From NCBI RefSeq assembly GCF_000165425.1, contig NW_001799033.1:252611-316610 (forward strand): DNA of 64,000 nucleotides, written 5' to 3'. This DNA is from Paramecium tetraurelia. Taxonomy: Eukaryota; Ciliophora; Oligohymenophorea; Peniculida; Parameciidae. The translations under genes were made by a program, and so were the position numbers. Of the stretch, positions 26,566-40,455 are shown in pieces. The notes below the pieces were generated by a model, which ran no database searches, was not told the DNA's origin, and saw only the letters and a list, made by a program, of their open reading frames with translations. Each line of letters starts with the position of its first letter. Position 1 is the stretch's first letter.

Positions 26566-29500
26566 ATGTTCGACGAATACAATGAGGATTAAGGATTTGT
26601 TGATTAACCTCATCAAAGAGAGGAGTACGAAGACAGTTACCTGTATCGTGGAATAGATTAATATTGCCACCTCACTGAGATACCCAAGTTGAACACCAAA
26701 GTGTAAGTAGACAGATACAATACCTTGATGGAACAAGATGCGGACACCAAGAACATTCCTAAAACATTTGGAAACAATTTCAAGAAGTTTATGGATAATC
26801 AATTATAATTGAGTAAAGACTATTTCTTTAAGAACCCTATCCCAAAAGAAATGGTTACCTTTCTCAATAAGAAAAAGACTGGCAAATAAGCGGATTATAC
26901 AATCCAAGATTTTAGAGAACTTTTCCAAAATAAACAATCGAATGCTTGGTTTTAATTTTACATTGAAAACTTCTCTTTCTTAGATCTGGTCAACTCCAAC
27001 AGGATAGATGATCCCGAGAAATATATCAAGTTTATTGAACAATATTTAGCAGGGGCCAGAGATCCATCCAATTTCATTTCGAGTCGTCCCATCAAAAATA
27101 GCAAATAGGAGAAGAAGAAGTAGAAAAGAGAGGAGAGAATCGAAGTTCAATCGATTCATTAGGGATATGTGTTGCCTCAGATTATTGAGGAGGAACAAGA
27201 TTAAGCTTAACATCAACATCAAAATGATTATGAAGAATCTAATCAAATACTCATCAATTACGGCAGAGAGGTTGGTTAGAACCCGTATTAGGATTGAAAA
27301 CATATTATTAAAAATATTTAGTGATATTAATATAATGGATACTAGATAATTCGAACAGAAACCATCGGTTCAAAGTTATTCTTCATTCGACTCCTACGTC
27401 ATTCAAGATGAACATGATGGAAATCTCAGTATTCATCAATTAAAAGAAAAGCCATTCTTCAGTTTCTAAGAAGCTAAAGATCAAAATGCAGAAGCCAACT
27501 TAAATACTAATGGTAAAAATAACCAACACAAACAAAAATAACCTTACGAAACAGTACTCCCTAAACATATAATAGGTTCAGGATTTACTATACACCGAAG
27601 AGAAATTGGAATTGCCATCTTAACAACTTAAACAAATTCCTAAATTACAATAAAATTTTGTTAACATAAAGTTATTAAACTTATCCTAAAACCAGTTAAC
27701 AACTGTCCCTCCCCAAATCATGTAATTGTTTACTCTTTCTATTTGAATAGGCGTATGACCAACCTACAAAAATTGATTTTGAGCAGTAATCAAATTAATG
27801 TTTTGCCAATATTCTTGCAAACCCTCAAATACTTGGAATATTTAGACATGCAAGACAATCTAGTCAAGGTGTTCAACATCAATCCCCCAGAACTCAAATA
27901 TCTAAACTTATCCAACAATTACATAGAATAACTATATTTCCCTAATCTTGAGCATCTGTGTATCCAAATGAACTGCTTCACTGTTGTGCCCAAAGGGTTT
28001 CATAAGGTGCTCTATGGAATGCAGTACTTCGAATTCGATTGGTTCAAGTATTGCAAGCCTGCTTTGCCAATGAAGATTAATTTCGAGAAGTACTAGCACA
28101 TCAAGGATAAGTTGATATCCATGTTGTAGTCCACAAGTCTCACTTTTGAAACCTTCGTTAAACTGTTGAGTATCTCAGAACCTAATTTCTATTAGACAGA
28201 CTATAAGTAGTTATTTATTTGACTATCCTCTCTAGATACAGGAATTTATTTTTTTCAGCAGGATCATCAAACGAAATAGGAATTCTCTATAGTCTAATCT
28301 AGATAATACCTGAACAAATCAACAATTTAGATTTCGATCAAAATACTCCTTTGAGTGCTTGTTACAATGAAGGTAAAGCGAGGTAATAATATACTTTAAT
28401 AAAGATCAGTCAAAGTATTAAGAAGTCTGGGTGGCAAATTTGCTCCATAATCAATCCACGTCATTTGTTAAAGAGTAGATTTAGCCTTTTTCAAAATACT
28501 TCTCAATCTTAATGAAGAAGATAACTCAACTACACACCATACTGATTTGAATCTCATTCATTTTAGAAATGTGGATGGCAACACTCCTTTACATCAGTTG
28601 TTCATGAATTACTCAAAGAGTCCAGATGCTAAAGTAATGGCAGATGTACTATTGTCTTTGGGAGCTGATCCAAATGGTGAAAACAATGAAGGATGGACTC
28701 CTTTGGATTTGGCTGTTAGAAAAGGCTAAATCAATTCGATTTAATACGCTGTAGAATACAATAAGAGATTATTCCAATTGAGATCACATCAATAATTATT
28801 CGATTTCCAAAAAAAGTCAGGTTAAAGTGAATGGTCTTTGGGTCATGTGGCTGCCAGTGTTGGCAATATAGATATATTGGAATTGCTCAGTCAGGTATTG
28901 ATTTTGTATATGATAGATTAACATAGATATATTTTAAGTTAGTAAATGCAATAGATTACCAAGACATTTGGCAATATAAAGTTTGACAATGTTGAAAAAT
29001 ATGAGAAAATTGGAAAAAAGATGGATTATTAAAAGAGTATTGCATGATTCAGTTTCAGTGTCACAAACAGAGAAAAATGTTTATCAAATGAAAAATCAAA
29101 TTGAAAAAAATATGACTAAGAAACATTAGAATATAGCTTAGAAACTCATAGAGAATGAGGATGATAATATTGATATTGATTTTGATATAGAAGATAACTC
29201 TTTTAGAATAGCTAGTGAAAGTTCTATTAAAGATGTAGTCACTGAATCAGCACCTATATTTCAAAGATTAGCTAACAAGGAAGTCACCAGAATGCAATTA
29301 GAAAAATAAAATATGTCTACTCTAGATACTACTGATTTTGCTGATCATCTGCCTGAAATATAGAAACTCCTGAGAAATCATAATTATGAGGTTGCTCTTC
29401 AAAAACTGAAGTATGCATTATTGAGTGACATGCTACCATTGTCTGAAAGATTAAAGTATAAGGATTACATATAGATGATTCAATTTAAAATGAAATATTC

Positions 29501-30088
29501 AAAAGTGGAAATGCAATCATATTTAAGGAGTAGTCTGAATCTAACTTTGAGTGAGTTCCAATTCAAAGGAATTCCGTTGGATCAAAAATGTATTATGTGA
29601 TTATATTTAATATAGCTAAACTGATTAAGGAATTGGTAAGTTTAAACAAAGATCAATCAAGGAATGAGGCTTCAAAAATTTAATTTCATATAGAAAAAAT
29701 GCAACTTGTATGTTAGAATCCGTTGCTGCATCAAGATTTACTCGCAAAAGATTTGGCTACTATCAATGAGTTGAGATAGAAATTGAGCAATAATCTTATT
29801 TATGATATTGCTAATTATGCTGAATCTATATATCAGTTGAATGACTAAATCTATTATTGGATAAATACGAATCATGGGAGATGTGAGAAGCTGTTGATCA
29901 AGTCGAACATTCCGAACCTTGTTAATTATGAATGCTTATAGAAGATGAGATTCGTCAAGAAGGCGAAATCTAGGGACAAAGATTATGACAACATCGAACA
30001 AGATATGATAGAACCAGAGTCATCTATATCTTCGTATTAATAATTTACTTACATTATTACGCCTTTTCAAAATAGCAAACGATTCTGA
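26566..30088 (+). CDS. leucine-rich repeat and ankyrin repeat protein
   Basis: About 1,100 residues. The acidic N-terminal third has no recognised domain. Leucine-rich repeats follow at about 27660-27930 (LNLSQNQLTTVPPQI, LILSSNQINVLP, LEYLDMQDNLVKVF, LKYLNLSNNYIEQL). Ankyrin repeats follow at about 28320-28980 (FDQNTPLSACYNEGKAR, NVDGNTPLHQLF, NNEGWTPLDLAVRKG, GHVAASVGNIDILELLSQ). The C-terminal ~370 residues are helical and Lys-rich. Both repeat types are protein-binding scaffolds; the partner is unknown. Introns of 37, 22, 29, 29, 22 and 26 nt restore the frame; one more near 28890-28940 is required, but its exact ends are ambiguous. The DHHC gene starts 60 bp downstream on the same strand. 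Confidence 0.8.
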
Positions 30089-30147
30089 AATTTGTTAATT
30101 TAATTTTATTATTCTATAATTTATACTTTTATTTTTACAGCAGAATT

Positions 30148-31167
30148 ATGAATTACCATCAAGAAGTATTAAAATATGGATTTAGTAATTAGAAATATCG
30201 ATTGATGAGAACTCCACTCCCATTCGATTGAAATGGACAGGCAGAAATAAGGCCTGTTGCGGCGACACAATATTTTACACCAACCAAAGTGCTAAATTTC
30301 TCATAGTTCTTATGCTGTTGTTTATTGAAGCCATTCTATATTAGATGATTTACGTAAAATCAATTCTAAGCCTTAGATGAAGATATAATATGTCGAATTG
30401 GTTCTATCACTCCTATCCATCTATTTATTGATTGCTACTTATTGTACAGATCCTGGAATTATGCCTAAAATTGTAACATATCAGCATATATGTAGATAGT
30501 TTTATAAACACGAAGATGACGTAGAAAAACTGTAGATACCCTAATCCACCAAGAAGAAGGAGACACAACATATTATCGTCAGATTGGAGACTCACACAAT
30601 CAGACTAAAATTTTGTCCCACTTGCAAAATATACAGACCCTCTAGACTATCCCATTGTGGGTTTTGCAATAATTGTGTATTGAGATTTGATCATCATTGC
30701 AATTGGATTGGGACATGTATAGGAAGGAGAAATGTAAGATCTTTTTATTTTTTCTTGCTCGTCCTTAACACACAGCTCATTTTCGAAATAGTCAAGCTCT
30801 CTATCTAATAATCGACTATTTGTATATATTGCATAGTTCTGATCGTGGCCTTAGCGTTGGTCACAGTCTTAACCTTTGCTTTGTTTTGTTATCATACATT
30901 TCTGATTTGCAAGAACTAAACAACAAATGAACATTTAAAACACACTTGGACTTTGGAAAGCGGAAATCCATATGATAAGTAAGAACATTTTATTATTAAC
31001 TTAGGGGTTCAATCTCAAAAAATATCTGTAATGTATTACTAAGTCATATACCCAATCGATTGGTTTATTTAAACAAAAGATTATTTTCTTAACACACCCT
31101 CAAGGCAAAAGAAGATAAAGAATAATAATAAGTTGAGTTGACGAAGGTCAATTCATCGACTGATTGA
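30148..31167 (+). CDS. DHHC-type palmitoyltransferase (zDHHC S-acyltransferase)
   Basis: Predicted 316 residues, membrane enzyme that transfers palmitate to protein cysteines. Core evidence is the zinc-binding Cys-rich domain: [20 protein letters not shown] then [17 protein letters not shown], with the catalytic DHHC intact. The other family signatures are present too: TDPGIMPK (DPG motif) after helix 2, TTNEHLK (TTxE motif) after helix 4, and NPYDKGFNLKNI near the C-terminus. Four hydrophobic helices flank the Cys-rich domain, two on each side. Three introns (30166-30185, 20 nt; then 23 and 26 nt) are needed, and the last one is what creates the conserved NPYDKG motif. After splicing the gene is exactly 317 codons. 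Confidence 0.95.
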
Positions 31168-31754
31168 TATACATCATTTATTTGGTATTATTTTACATCA
31201 TTTATATTCTAAATAATAAATTACAAGAAATCAAACATAATAATAATCGAATTCAAGAGTATTCTGAATATATCATTGTTTACATAAAATTATTGTTTAA
31301 TAAAAATCAAATTATTTTATTATATAAGAATGAAGAATATGAATAAGAATTTAGTATAAATGAATTTAATGCTACTCTGATAGACTAAGTTCATCTCCAA
31401 TTTTAGGTTATATGAACATTTAAAACATAATTTACAAACTTTGCATCTTAATTTTTAAAGTAATTATGCTTGTATTTATACTAATTTTGACACTTAATAT
31501 ATTTCTATTTCATTAGATTGTAATTTTATGAATCTTTGATCTAACACATTAATATTTTCTTAATTCTATTTGATTTCATCTTTTGCCCTCTTATTTTATA
31601 GATTAGATTTGTTAACTAGAAACATTTTAATTGTATAATTAATCAAAGATTTTCTTAAGTATTCAACTTACCAATGAAAATGCTAAAATAGCCCTGAAAA
31701 TAATCTTTATTTAATTTAATCAAAATCAAATCCAATCAATATATATATTTTCAT
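31168..31754 (-). CDS. possible coiled-coil protein, boundaries uncertain
   Basis: A minus-strand frame stays free of TGA for about 195 codons from the ATG at 31754 and would run on into the DHHC gene on the other strand. The first ~110 codons look protein-like: Glu/Gln/Lys-rich with heptad-like spacing (NVLDQRFIKLQSNEIEIYQV, then QAQLLQKLRCKVCKLCFKC). The later part is hydrophobic and more like AT-rich noncoding sequence. No stop fits before the neighbour, so either an unplaced intron ends it early or the frame is a chance opening. It lies divergently 184 bp from the start of the Ca2+ channel gene. Confidence 0.3.
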
Positions 31755-31938
31755 TCTTGAATTACTTGATACTTAACTCACAATTTAAATACAGTTTATT
31801 AATTATTTGATAAGGAACCTCCAAGTAAAGATAATTGCTTTAAGAATACTAGCAACTATTATTTAAAAAGCCTGTAGAACAAAGTAATGTTATTGATTCT
31901 AATAATATATTTACTTTGGTTATATTATAATTAAAATT

Positions 31939-34900
31939 ATGAATCCAGAACCTATTACTTTTTCATCTTTGATTGTGCTTAATATGAGTGCATTCCCGAA
32001 CTTATCCCTATACTCAAATGGATTCAGCACATAGAATTTTAATTTGAGATCATTTCACCAATTGAAAGGTGACTTAGATTAAGATTATTAGAATTGCGTT
32101 TTCAGAATACTGCCAGTTCTGAATTACAAGGCTCACGATGATCTTTTGCGATAATTCTAGGATTCTAATTTCAAGAACTTAGAAATGTATGAGTAAGGTC
32201 AAAGAAGAAATAAAATTTAAACCACATTGCTCAATTTAGAAAACGAACTAACTTCAAATATCTCTCTAACAAAAAAACTAGCAGGCACCCCTTTGGTTTT
32301 TAGTTCATCAATATTTCACTTAGTTCATGTTTCTTCATTGAAATTCTTAGCCTTAGATGATCAAAATCTGGAAGCATTATAATTTAAATTAATTGACTTC
32401 CCAAATAGTAACACATTATTAAAATTCAATCCTTGTTTGAATTTCCAAAAACTAAGAACCAATTTAGTGTATAGCGGAGACGTAGTATGTATATCTGCAA
32501 ACAAGCAAGTGTGCAATAGAACAGCAAATCTATTTACTGATTATTGGGGATTAAATTATTATGAATTGCAAGACGAACCATAGAAATACGAGGACGAAGT
32601 CTGTAAAGCTAAGGTGATAGCATCTGTTGAGGATTAAACTTAATGGAGAATCAAAATATTTCAAAATCAACAAGAAAATGATGAAGCCTTATTCGTAGGA
32701 GACGTGGCCATATTTCATTTGCCAGAACTGAACGTAACAAATTCATAATCGATAGTTATATTTGAATGCAAAGAAAACCTAAGACATCCAAGAAAAAGTC
32801 AAAGAAATCTTAGATCGCAATACTGTCGTCGACATCAGCAATATAATTCAAGACAAAGTCATTTATACAAAATAGCAGACTCTCTTTCCAGGATAGCAAG
32901 CTGTGATGTCAAGATAAGTAAGTGAAGAAGTGGGTAGAAGTGAACCAAAGAACTATAAATCAGATTCTCAAAATAGTCATATTTATGAGAAGTAGCAATC
33001 TCGTTCCTCTCAAATTATTCAGGCCTCAAAAAATATAAAAGAAATAGATAAGGCTCTCTATTCAGAAATTAAGTTATATTTTAGCAACTTTACTGGTAAC
33101 AAATCAGATAAAATTACTATTCCCTTTAGTGCTTATTGGAGAATAGAATCCGATAATTTCACTGGAGGGGAAGTCAAATGGGATAAGTGCTATCGCATTA
33201 GACATTTTTAAACTGGATAATACTTGGATGTCGATATAATGAGATAAGTAATACTTACAGAGAAGGTGACTAAGAATACCTTATTCTAATTTGTGGCTAT
33301 TAAGAAGAATTCTAAATACGTGGATAAAGAATCCTATTTCTTAATTAAGCATTTTCTGACTGGGACTTATTTAAATATTAGAAATGATCCTGTGTGCACA
33401 ACTTAAGATGTTAATTTAATAAATTGCATTAAATTCAGGAAAACTGATTATGAGGATATCTGGGAAAAGAGATTCTTAGTATTTTTGGTACCAATTTTAA
33501 AGGAGGCTATTTCATATTTCGAAATTCTTCAGCCTCTTACAAGTATTGCTTTTATGAAGAAAAACGAAGTCTAAGAGAGAATTGAATTTTATTACCTTTT
33601 TGAAAAGCTCAATTCTCTACTTGAAATCTTGAATCAGTTTATGTATAACAAATTAGTGAGTAACATATAAACAACTCAAGATTTCTCATTTGTTTCCTAA
33701 AATAGATAGGACATTATTAGAGAGGAGAATATCTTACCTTTGCTCATCTGGTTGATATGTAAGACATTCCCTAATCCAGATGAAAAAATAGAAGGATCTG
33801 AACAAAACCTAATTAAAGATTTGTGTGGTGAGAATTCATTTATTTTAAGAGTCTTAACTATGATTCAACAAAAGATGGACAAATCTAATGATATAGAATA
33901 TGAGAAAAAGGTTTAGAAAATGAAAGAATAATTGGAAGATAATCATAGAAAAAGGAAAAGACTATTACAATTAAAACTATTTCAAACCATTAAAATAGCA
34001 TGTCATAACAATTAAAGGAATCAAGAGATTTTAATGAAGTTTTTTAAACATTTTGAAAAGCATATAGCACATGATTATGTATGTACAACAATTAGTTAAT
34101 CCATTTCAAATAATTATCAAATTCTGAGTATGCTCAATAAACAGGAAATCCCATATGATATGAAGTCTACAATGAATTTCAACAATATAGATCAAAAGAA
34201 TTAAAAAAGTCAAAGTACAATTCTATCAAGACTATTGGACATCATTTCTAAGAGTGATCAACTTCTACCAGAATTGTTACATTTTCTGTCAGAAACTTGT
34301 GAGGCAAATGGAGAACCTGTGTTTTCGAATTAAGAATACTTATTAAATAGCATTTAATTATTGAATCAAAAGGTAAGGAATGACAAAGGAGAAGAGAAAG
34401 TTTATATGAATTTAGAACCCATACAAGAGAAGGAAGGAAACTATACGGAATTTTATATTACATACAGAACTTCAAATAAGACCTATGTCACTAGAATGCT
34501 ACATGATTTTTTGAATGATTATAGATAATTCAAAGATGTTGATCATTTTTATGTGGTGTAATACAACTATTTAATTGAATAATTGGCTTTTTTTTCAAAT
34601 ATTTGTTTTCATCGAAATACTGCAGCAAGAGAATTGATCTCAAAAACATTTACTTACTCCTTTTTATTATCTTATGCTGAATAAAATAATCACCAATAAG
34701 GATTCATGAGTGGAGAGCAGAATTTTGTAGATGAATAGGTTAGAGCCTACTTTTTCAGAATGATTCGAACCTTGTATATTGATAGAGAACCTTATACAAC
34801 AACCCCTAAACCAGAACTAGTAAGAATTTAAGAGGAAAAGACTACTCAAAAGACTTTGTTTTTATTTGATGAAACATCTAGTTAAAAGTGCGAAAAAGGA

Positions 34901-37900
34901 GAGTTTGATATTTAAAAATTGAAATATAAGATGCTCTAATATTTGCATGAATAGTCTGTAAAACTTGAAAATAATATAGAAGAAGAAACTGTTTATAACT
35001 TAGAGACTCTAGAAATCATTAAGATATTAGAATTAATGTTAAAGTTTGAGTTGTTTTGGAAAAGAGACGTTGAAGGTCCCATATAGAAAAAGAATTCAAA
35101 TAAACGAGGAGCCTCCATTTTTAATAAAATATCAGAAAATGGAGTGGGATTAAAGGAAATTGATAGGTTGATTACAGCATTATCAAAGATTTTGGAGTAT
35201 GATCATCAGTACTTCAAGTGTTTAGCAAATGCAAAAATCAAGAGGAATTGGTAAACAGATAATGAAAAAGACAAAGGCTTTATGAAATTCAATATCTCTG
35301 GTATCAGCCAAGTATTTGAAAAAGAGAGCAAGGAAAAAGATGAATAATAACAATCTAATAATAATTTTAGGTAGGTTAAGTAATAAGATACGGAAGTTGT
35401 AAATGATTCCTTGTTTAAGAAAATGAAAAATGTCAGAAAAGTACTTTAAAGATATAATAATAAAACATTCACCCTTAGAGAAAATAAAGAAGAAGACTAC
35501 CAGGTGTTGATCAAGATATAGATATGTTAAATATTCTCCTATTTAATGGATGTCTCATAAGATTATTGGATAGATAATGCCTTAGAGTTCTATAAATCTC
35601 TATAATAAAATAAGTAATTAAATGATGAAGTTAAGGAGGAAGACTTAATTAAACTCTTTCCTGAGGAAATATTAATGTCAGGAGAATAATGGGTTGATAA
35701 ACAAGATAGTGAAAAAAAAGCAAATAAATAATCAGCCCCTGTCTTAAAAAGCTTTGATGAAGTCTTGAGAAGACCATTCATAGAAGTATTGCTAATTGCA
35801 TTGTATTTCTCAAGAAACCCATAATTAGAGAATTAGATTGTGGAGTTGATCTAAAGATTTGCAAGATAAAAAAAAGAATTCTTATAGCATTTTGAGAATA
35901 TATAGATATTAGACACCAATGAGTCTCAATAATTGTTTAATGTGTGGGTTTAAATGACATCAATATTAAAAAATAATGTTTAAAGGAGTTAAACTTGGAT
36001 AGCAGAAAACAATAGAATAATGCATCAAACACTTTAATGTCTCTGGAAAATAGATAGCATATTTTAATAAACTGAGAGCGTTTCATTAAAATTAAAATAG
36101 TAAATATTTGAACATATAGGCGGTTATGAAGTTTTAATAGAGTTAATAAACAAAGCTTTAACTGTCATTGACTAAAAATCATTCCCCCCTGATCTAATAT
36201 TATTACTTAAGCATACCATGAATATTATGGCTTATTTTGCCAAAGATAATGAAAGAAATTCCTTAACAGTTTATAGAAAAGTTGTTAAGAAAATCATTTA
36301 GAATAGCAATTAAAATATTGGTTAAATAAGCTTAATTTGCTCATTATTTGAGAAAAAGCCAACTTTGTATGGACAGCTTGGATAATAGGAATATGATTAT
36401 TTTATACAATTGATAAAATAACATGGAAGATATCCAGAATTTCTATAATTTTATTTAGAAATTATAGAAGTTACTGAAATATATTCCAAAAAGTCAGTTG
36501 ACATGTTTGAAATCATCATTGAAAAATTAACAGATCCTATGGGCTTATAACCTGATCAAGATAATTACAATCCCTTATATCCATTTTAAGACTCTTACAA
36601 AATCACTGACTTTTTTGATTACACTCCTAACAAATAAAAATATTAATTTTACTTCATCAATATCATATCGAAATGTCTTTCAAAGAAAATTAGAGCCTCA
36701 TTAATTAGTCAAGCCATTGAATTTTTGAAACTGCAGGATCTTCTTGAACACACACTCATAGTAACCTAAAGAATTTTGGGATGTATAAAATAAAAAGAGA
36801 AGCCTCATTATGAGGATATCTAATTGTAAAGTGACTATTGGAACATTATTAAAACTATGGTATTTCATAAACCAGAAACACTTGATGAACTTATGTTTCC
36901 ATATAATTCTGAAATCTTAAATAAAATACTTACTGATGAACATAAGGCGATCAAACAAAAGGATAAGTTTATACCTTAGAATTTGAATTACTTGTTCGAT
37001 TCCTTATTACCTGTTGTAAATAGATATAACGAATTGTTGCAAAATGCCTTATTATCTTCCGAGAAAGATTAACATTAAATTAGCGAATTTGTGTCTTTCT
37101 TTTTAGAAAATCTTGATAAAATGTTCTTTTTGGCTCCAGCAGAATTAACCAATAATAAATAAAGATTAAAAACCATATCCGATTTAGGTTAAACTTTCAA
37201 TATTCAAATTCCAATCAAATTTTTTTAGCTAGACCCTAATATCTCCTAGGATGAAAAGACAGCTGATATGTAAACTCATTATGCACAGTCTTAAGAAAAC
37301 ACTTAAATAAGTTAATTTCGTAAGAAGTATTTTGGCTAAGAATTTGTCAAAGATTTAGTTAAAAAGGAATCCTTAAAGTTATCAAATTCCATTTGGACTA
37401 TTTAAAATATGTTTAAAGATGATAGAAAACAAGAAGTAAAGGATCTATTATTGACAAACTCAGATATTATTGTTAAAATTCTAACTTATTTGGAATTTTG
37501 GAAGACAAACGGAGCCAGTAGAGAGAATATCATCTTTATTCTCAAAGTATTATCTGCCATATTAAAAGACACAGAAAACGAATTATACGAGAGGCAAGTG
37601 TTATTTAATAGAATGAATGTCACTTAAATATTGATAGTTTTATTATGTGAATCTGAATTAGAACCAGTTTATATGGGTACTATAATGTCATTTATGATAC
37701 TACTATTAAAAAATGGAAATTAAAATGTTTAAAAAACTGCTTATGAGTATTTTTTATCAAACACACAATGTGAGAAGTTTTTTAAATAACTCAAAAATGT
37801 ATTCGATATTCAAATATTATCAATGAGTAGAGCCCATAAATTAAATTATTAGGAAAATAAATTAGTTTGTAAAGCTTTGAAATTAACACAATTATTTTGT

Positions 37901-40455
37901 GAAGGACACAATTAAGATCTTTAAAATTATATGAGATCTTAAAGTAACTAAAAGAATAGTTTTGATTTAGTTTCTTAAATTGTGTTGCTAATTTCTACTT
38001 TTTAAATCTCGAAAGCTAATTTCGAAAGTGTCTTGCAATGTTTTGAAACTCTGACAGAACTAATCCAAGGACCATGCAAATAAAATTAATAAACTTTACT
38101 AAAAAGCAGTCTTTTAGAACATGTTGTATTGATTTTATCAGAAGACGAAAAAATATTTGAATAATCAAATGAGTATTTCAAATACGATGGTGAGAAGCAA
38201 TACAGACTGGCTATTCATCCAGGATAATTGGCCAGACTGAAATTTAAATGCTTAAATTGTTTGGTATCATTATTAGAATGTTGTGACCCTCAGAATTCTG
38301 ATATTGCAAGATTGGTAAGAGTTATTCCTTTGAGCGTGTTAACAAACAATCTTACAAGAGTGTATAAGTTGTTTAAAGAGTAATTTGGTGCTATTTATAA
38401 GGATGAAATTTTTAAAAGAGCAGAGCATGAAATCACAAATGATGAGTAAGCAGTAAGTTAAGAATTCATCATAGAAAATGGATTTTGCATATTTTTGCTG
38501 ATGTAACAATTCCTTGGAAATTAAAAGGCTAAATAAATGTTATATGATGATAATGAGATGAATGATGTCTTAAATGAGTTTGCTGAAAATAACAATAAGG
38601 AAGAGGATAATGCAATTGCAAACATATTCTCAGGCTTAGAAAATATTGCAAAAATGGGTGGCAATCTAATAGGATAGATAGGGTTGCCTTAGAAATCAGA
38701 AGAGGAAAAGTTATTGTAAGAGAAATTAGAGCAAAAAGAGTTAACCAAGAATGCTATTAAGTTTTTTAGATAAAATACATGCTCGATTGATATGATAAGG
38801 GATTAGAAACTTTACACCATTTATTTTCCGAAATTACCAATTTGTAAATTGCCTAAAAGTGCCAGACTCGAATTTCATGATTAAGTTGATCGAACAAGTA
38901 GTAAGACAAAATTAACATACTTGATGGAAAGAGCTAATTTTCTTATAAAGGTTATGGAATACGAAGAAAAATTGAATTAAGTATTTGCTAAAAATCCTAT
39001 TTTCGCATTTTTCGCAACATCTGGAAAACTTTGGGAGAATTGTGCATTTGTAACAACATTAGTCATCAATCTAATAGTATTATTAAGTTATTCATAAAAA
39101 TTTTATAATGAAGGTCAATCAGATATCACAGGGGATTTGATATATGAAAGATTGTTAGATCCAAGATTATTAGGATAGACAGATTTTATATGGACACCTA
39201 TATTAATTTAAGGATTGGGAATCACAATGTTAGTGTTTAGTTCATTAATAGTTTTCTTCTTTTTAGTGAAAAGAGCACCTCTCAAAGTTGATCACATATG
39301 GGAAGATTATTAAAAACCAAAAACAGTAATGAAAATGATTTGGGATGTGAGCATAAGGGGAATAAAAAGTTTAATTATTTTATTATAGGACTCAGACATA
39401 CTGTATTATTGTATCTATATTATCGCTGGGATTGTTGGGTTGACAGTTCATCCATTTTTTTTTGCGTTTCACTTGATGGATTTCTTAAAATTGGAGCAAT
39501 TAAAAACAGTATTGGATGCAATATGGGGTCCAAGGTAGGAAATAGGTTTGGCACTTCTATTATTGGCTGTGATTGAATATTATGTTGGAATTCTTGGGTT
39601 TGTCATATTTTTTAATGATTATCCGATAGTAAATGGAACAAACTGTAGAATACTACAAGACAATGATCATATTATATGTGAGAGGGGATGTAGTACATTG
39701 TGGCAATGCATTTTTATGAGTTTTGATTTAACATTCAAATTCACAGGGGCTTTAGGTCAAGGGATTATGGATTATGACACTATTACAGAAATATCTTAGG
39801 ATTATGATATGATTGTAAATGGTTGGGATAGAGTAATCTACTCATAAAATGAATATGATGGAGTCGATCATAGTTTCACTTCGAATTACTTTAGTCGTTT
39901 TGTTTTTGACAATGCTGTCAATATTGTGTTAGTTATGATTATGCTCAATATGATATAAGGTATTATTGTTGATACTTTTGGTTCATTGAGAGAAAAGCTT
40001 CAAGAAAGAATCAAAGATCAAACGATGAAGTGCTTCATATGTGGTATCACAAGGGAAAAATTCGAAAAAAATGATGAAGGAGGAGGCATGGGCTTTCAAG
40101 AACACATAGAATAAGAACATTACATGTGGAATTACATTTATTATATTGCTTATTTGAAGCATAAAGATGAAAATGATTATAATGGCAACGAATCCTATAT
40201 CAAATCAAAAATTGATATTAAAGATATAAGTTGGATGCCAATTAAAAGGTAACCAAAAAATACATTATTTTTAGAGCAAGATTTGCTGAAGAAGATATGG
40301 ATGATTAATAAAAAGGTAATGAAATCTAAGAGGTAATTGAGATGAAGATGAAAACCATGAATGATTCATTAGAGAAGATCTAAGATAGAATAAAACATAT
40401 AATTGATATTATCAATAATCAACCTGTAAGCATGACAGAAACATACCACGCATGA
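31939..40455 (+). CDS. inositol 1,4,5-trisphosphate receptor-type Ca2+ release channel
   Basis: Predicted 2,822 residues, the full length of the InsP3R family (~2,700). After an N-terminal beta-trefoil-like part, a MIR domain sits at about 33140-33440 (YWRIESDNFTGGEVKWD, FQTGQYLDVD, LTGTYLNIRND). A long helical RIH-type solenoid follows. The transmembrane cluster is at about 39030-39960, with the pore loop TGALGQGIMD and the last helix VLVMIMLNMIQGIIVDTFG. Next come the diagnostic cytosolic motifs CFICGITREKFEKND, EHIEQEHYMWNYI and NGNESYI, nearly as in animal InsP3Rs (CFICGLERDKF...HIKEEHNMW). Function: ligand-gated Ca2+ release from ER or alveolar-sac-type stores. Two introns (22 nt near 32737, 26 nt near 40250) give exactly 2,823 codons. 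The filter GALGQG departs from the animal GGGVGD. InsP3-binding residues were not checked. Confidence 0.95.

Noticed and set aside
39298-39576. An open frame within the Ca2+ channel gene
   Set aside because: The channel frame reads through here (TAG as Gln) with conserved membrane helices; the other frame is a shadow.
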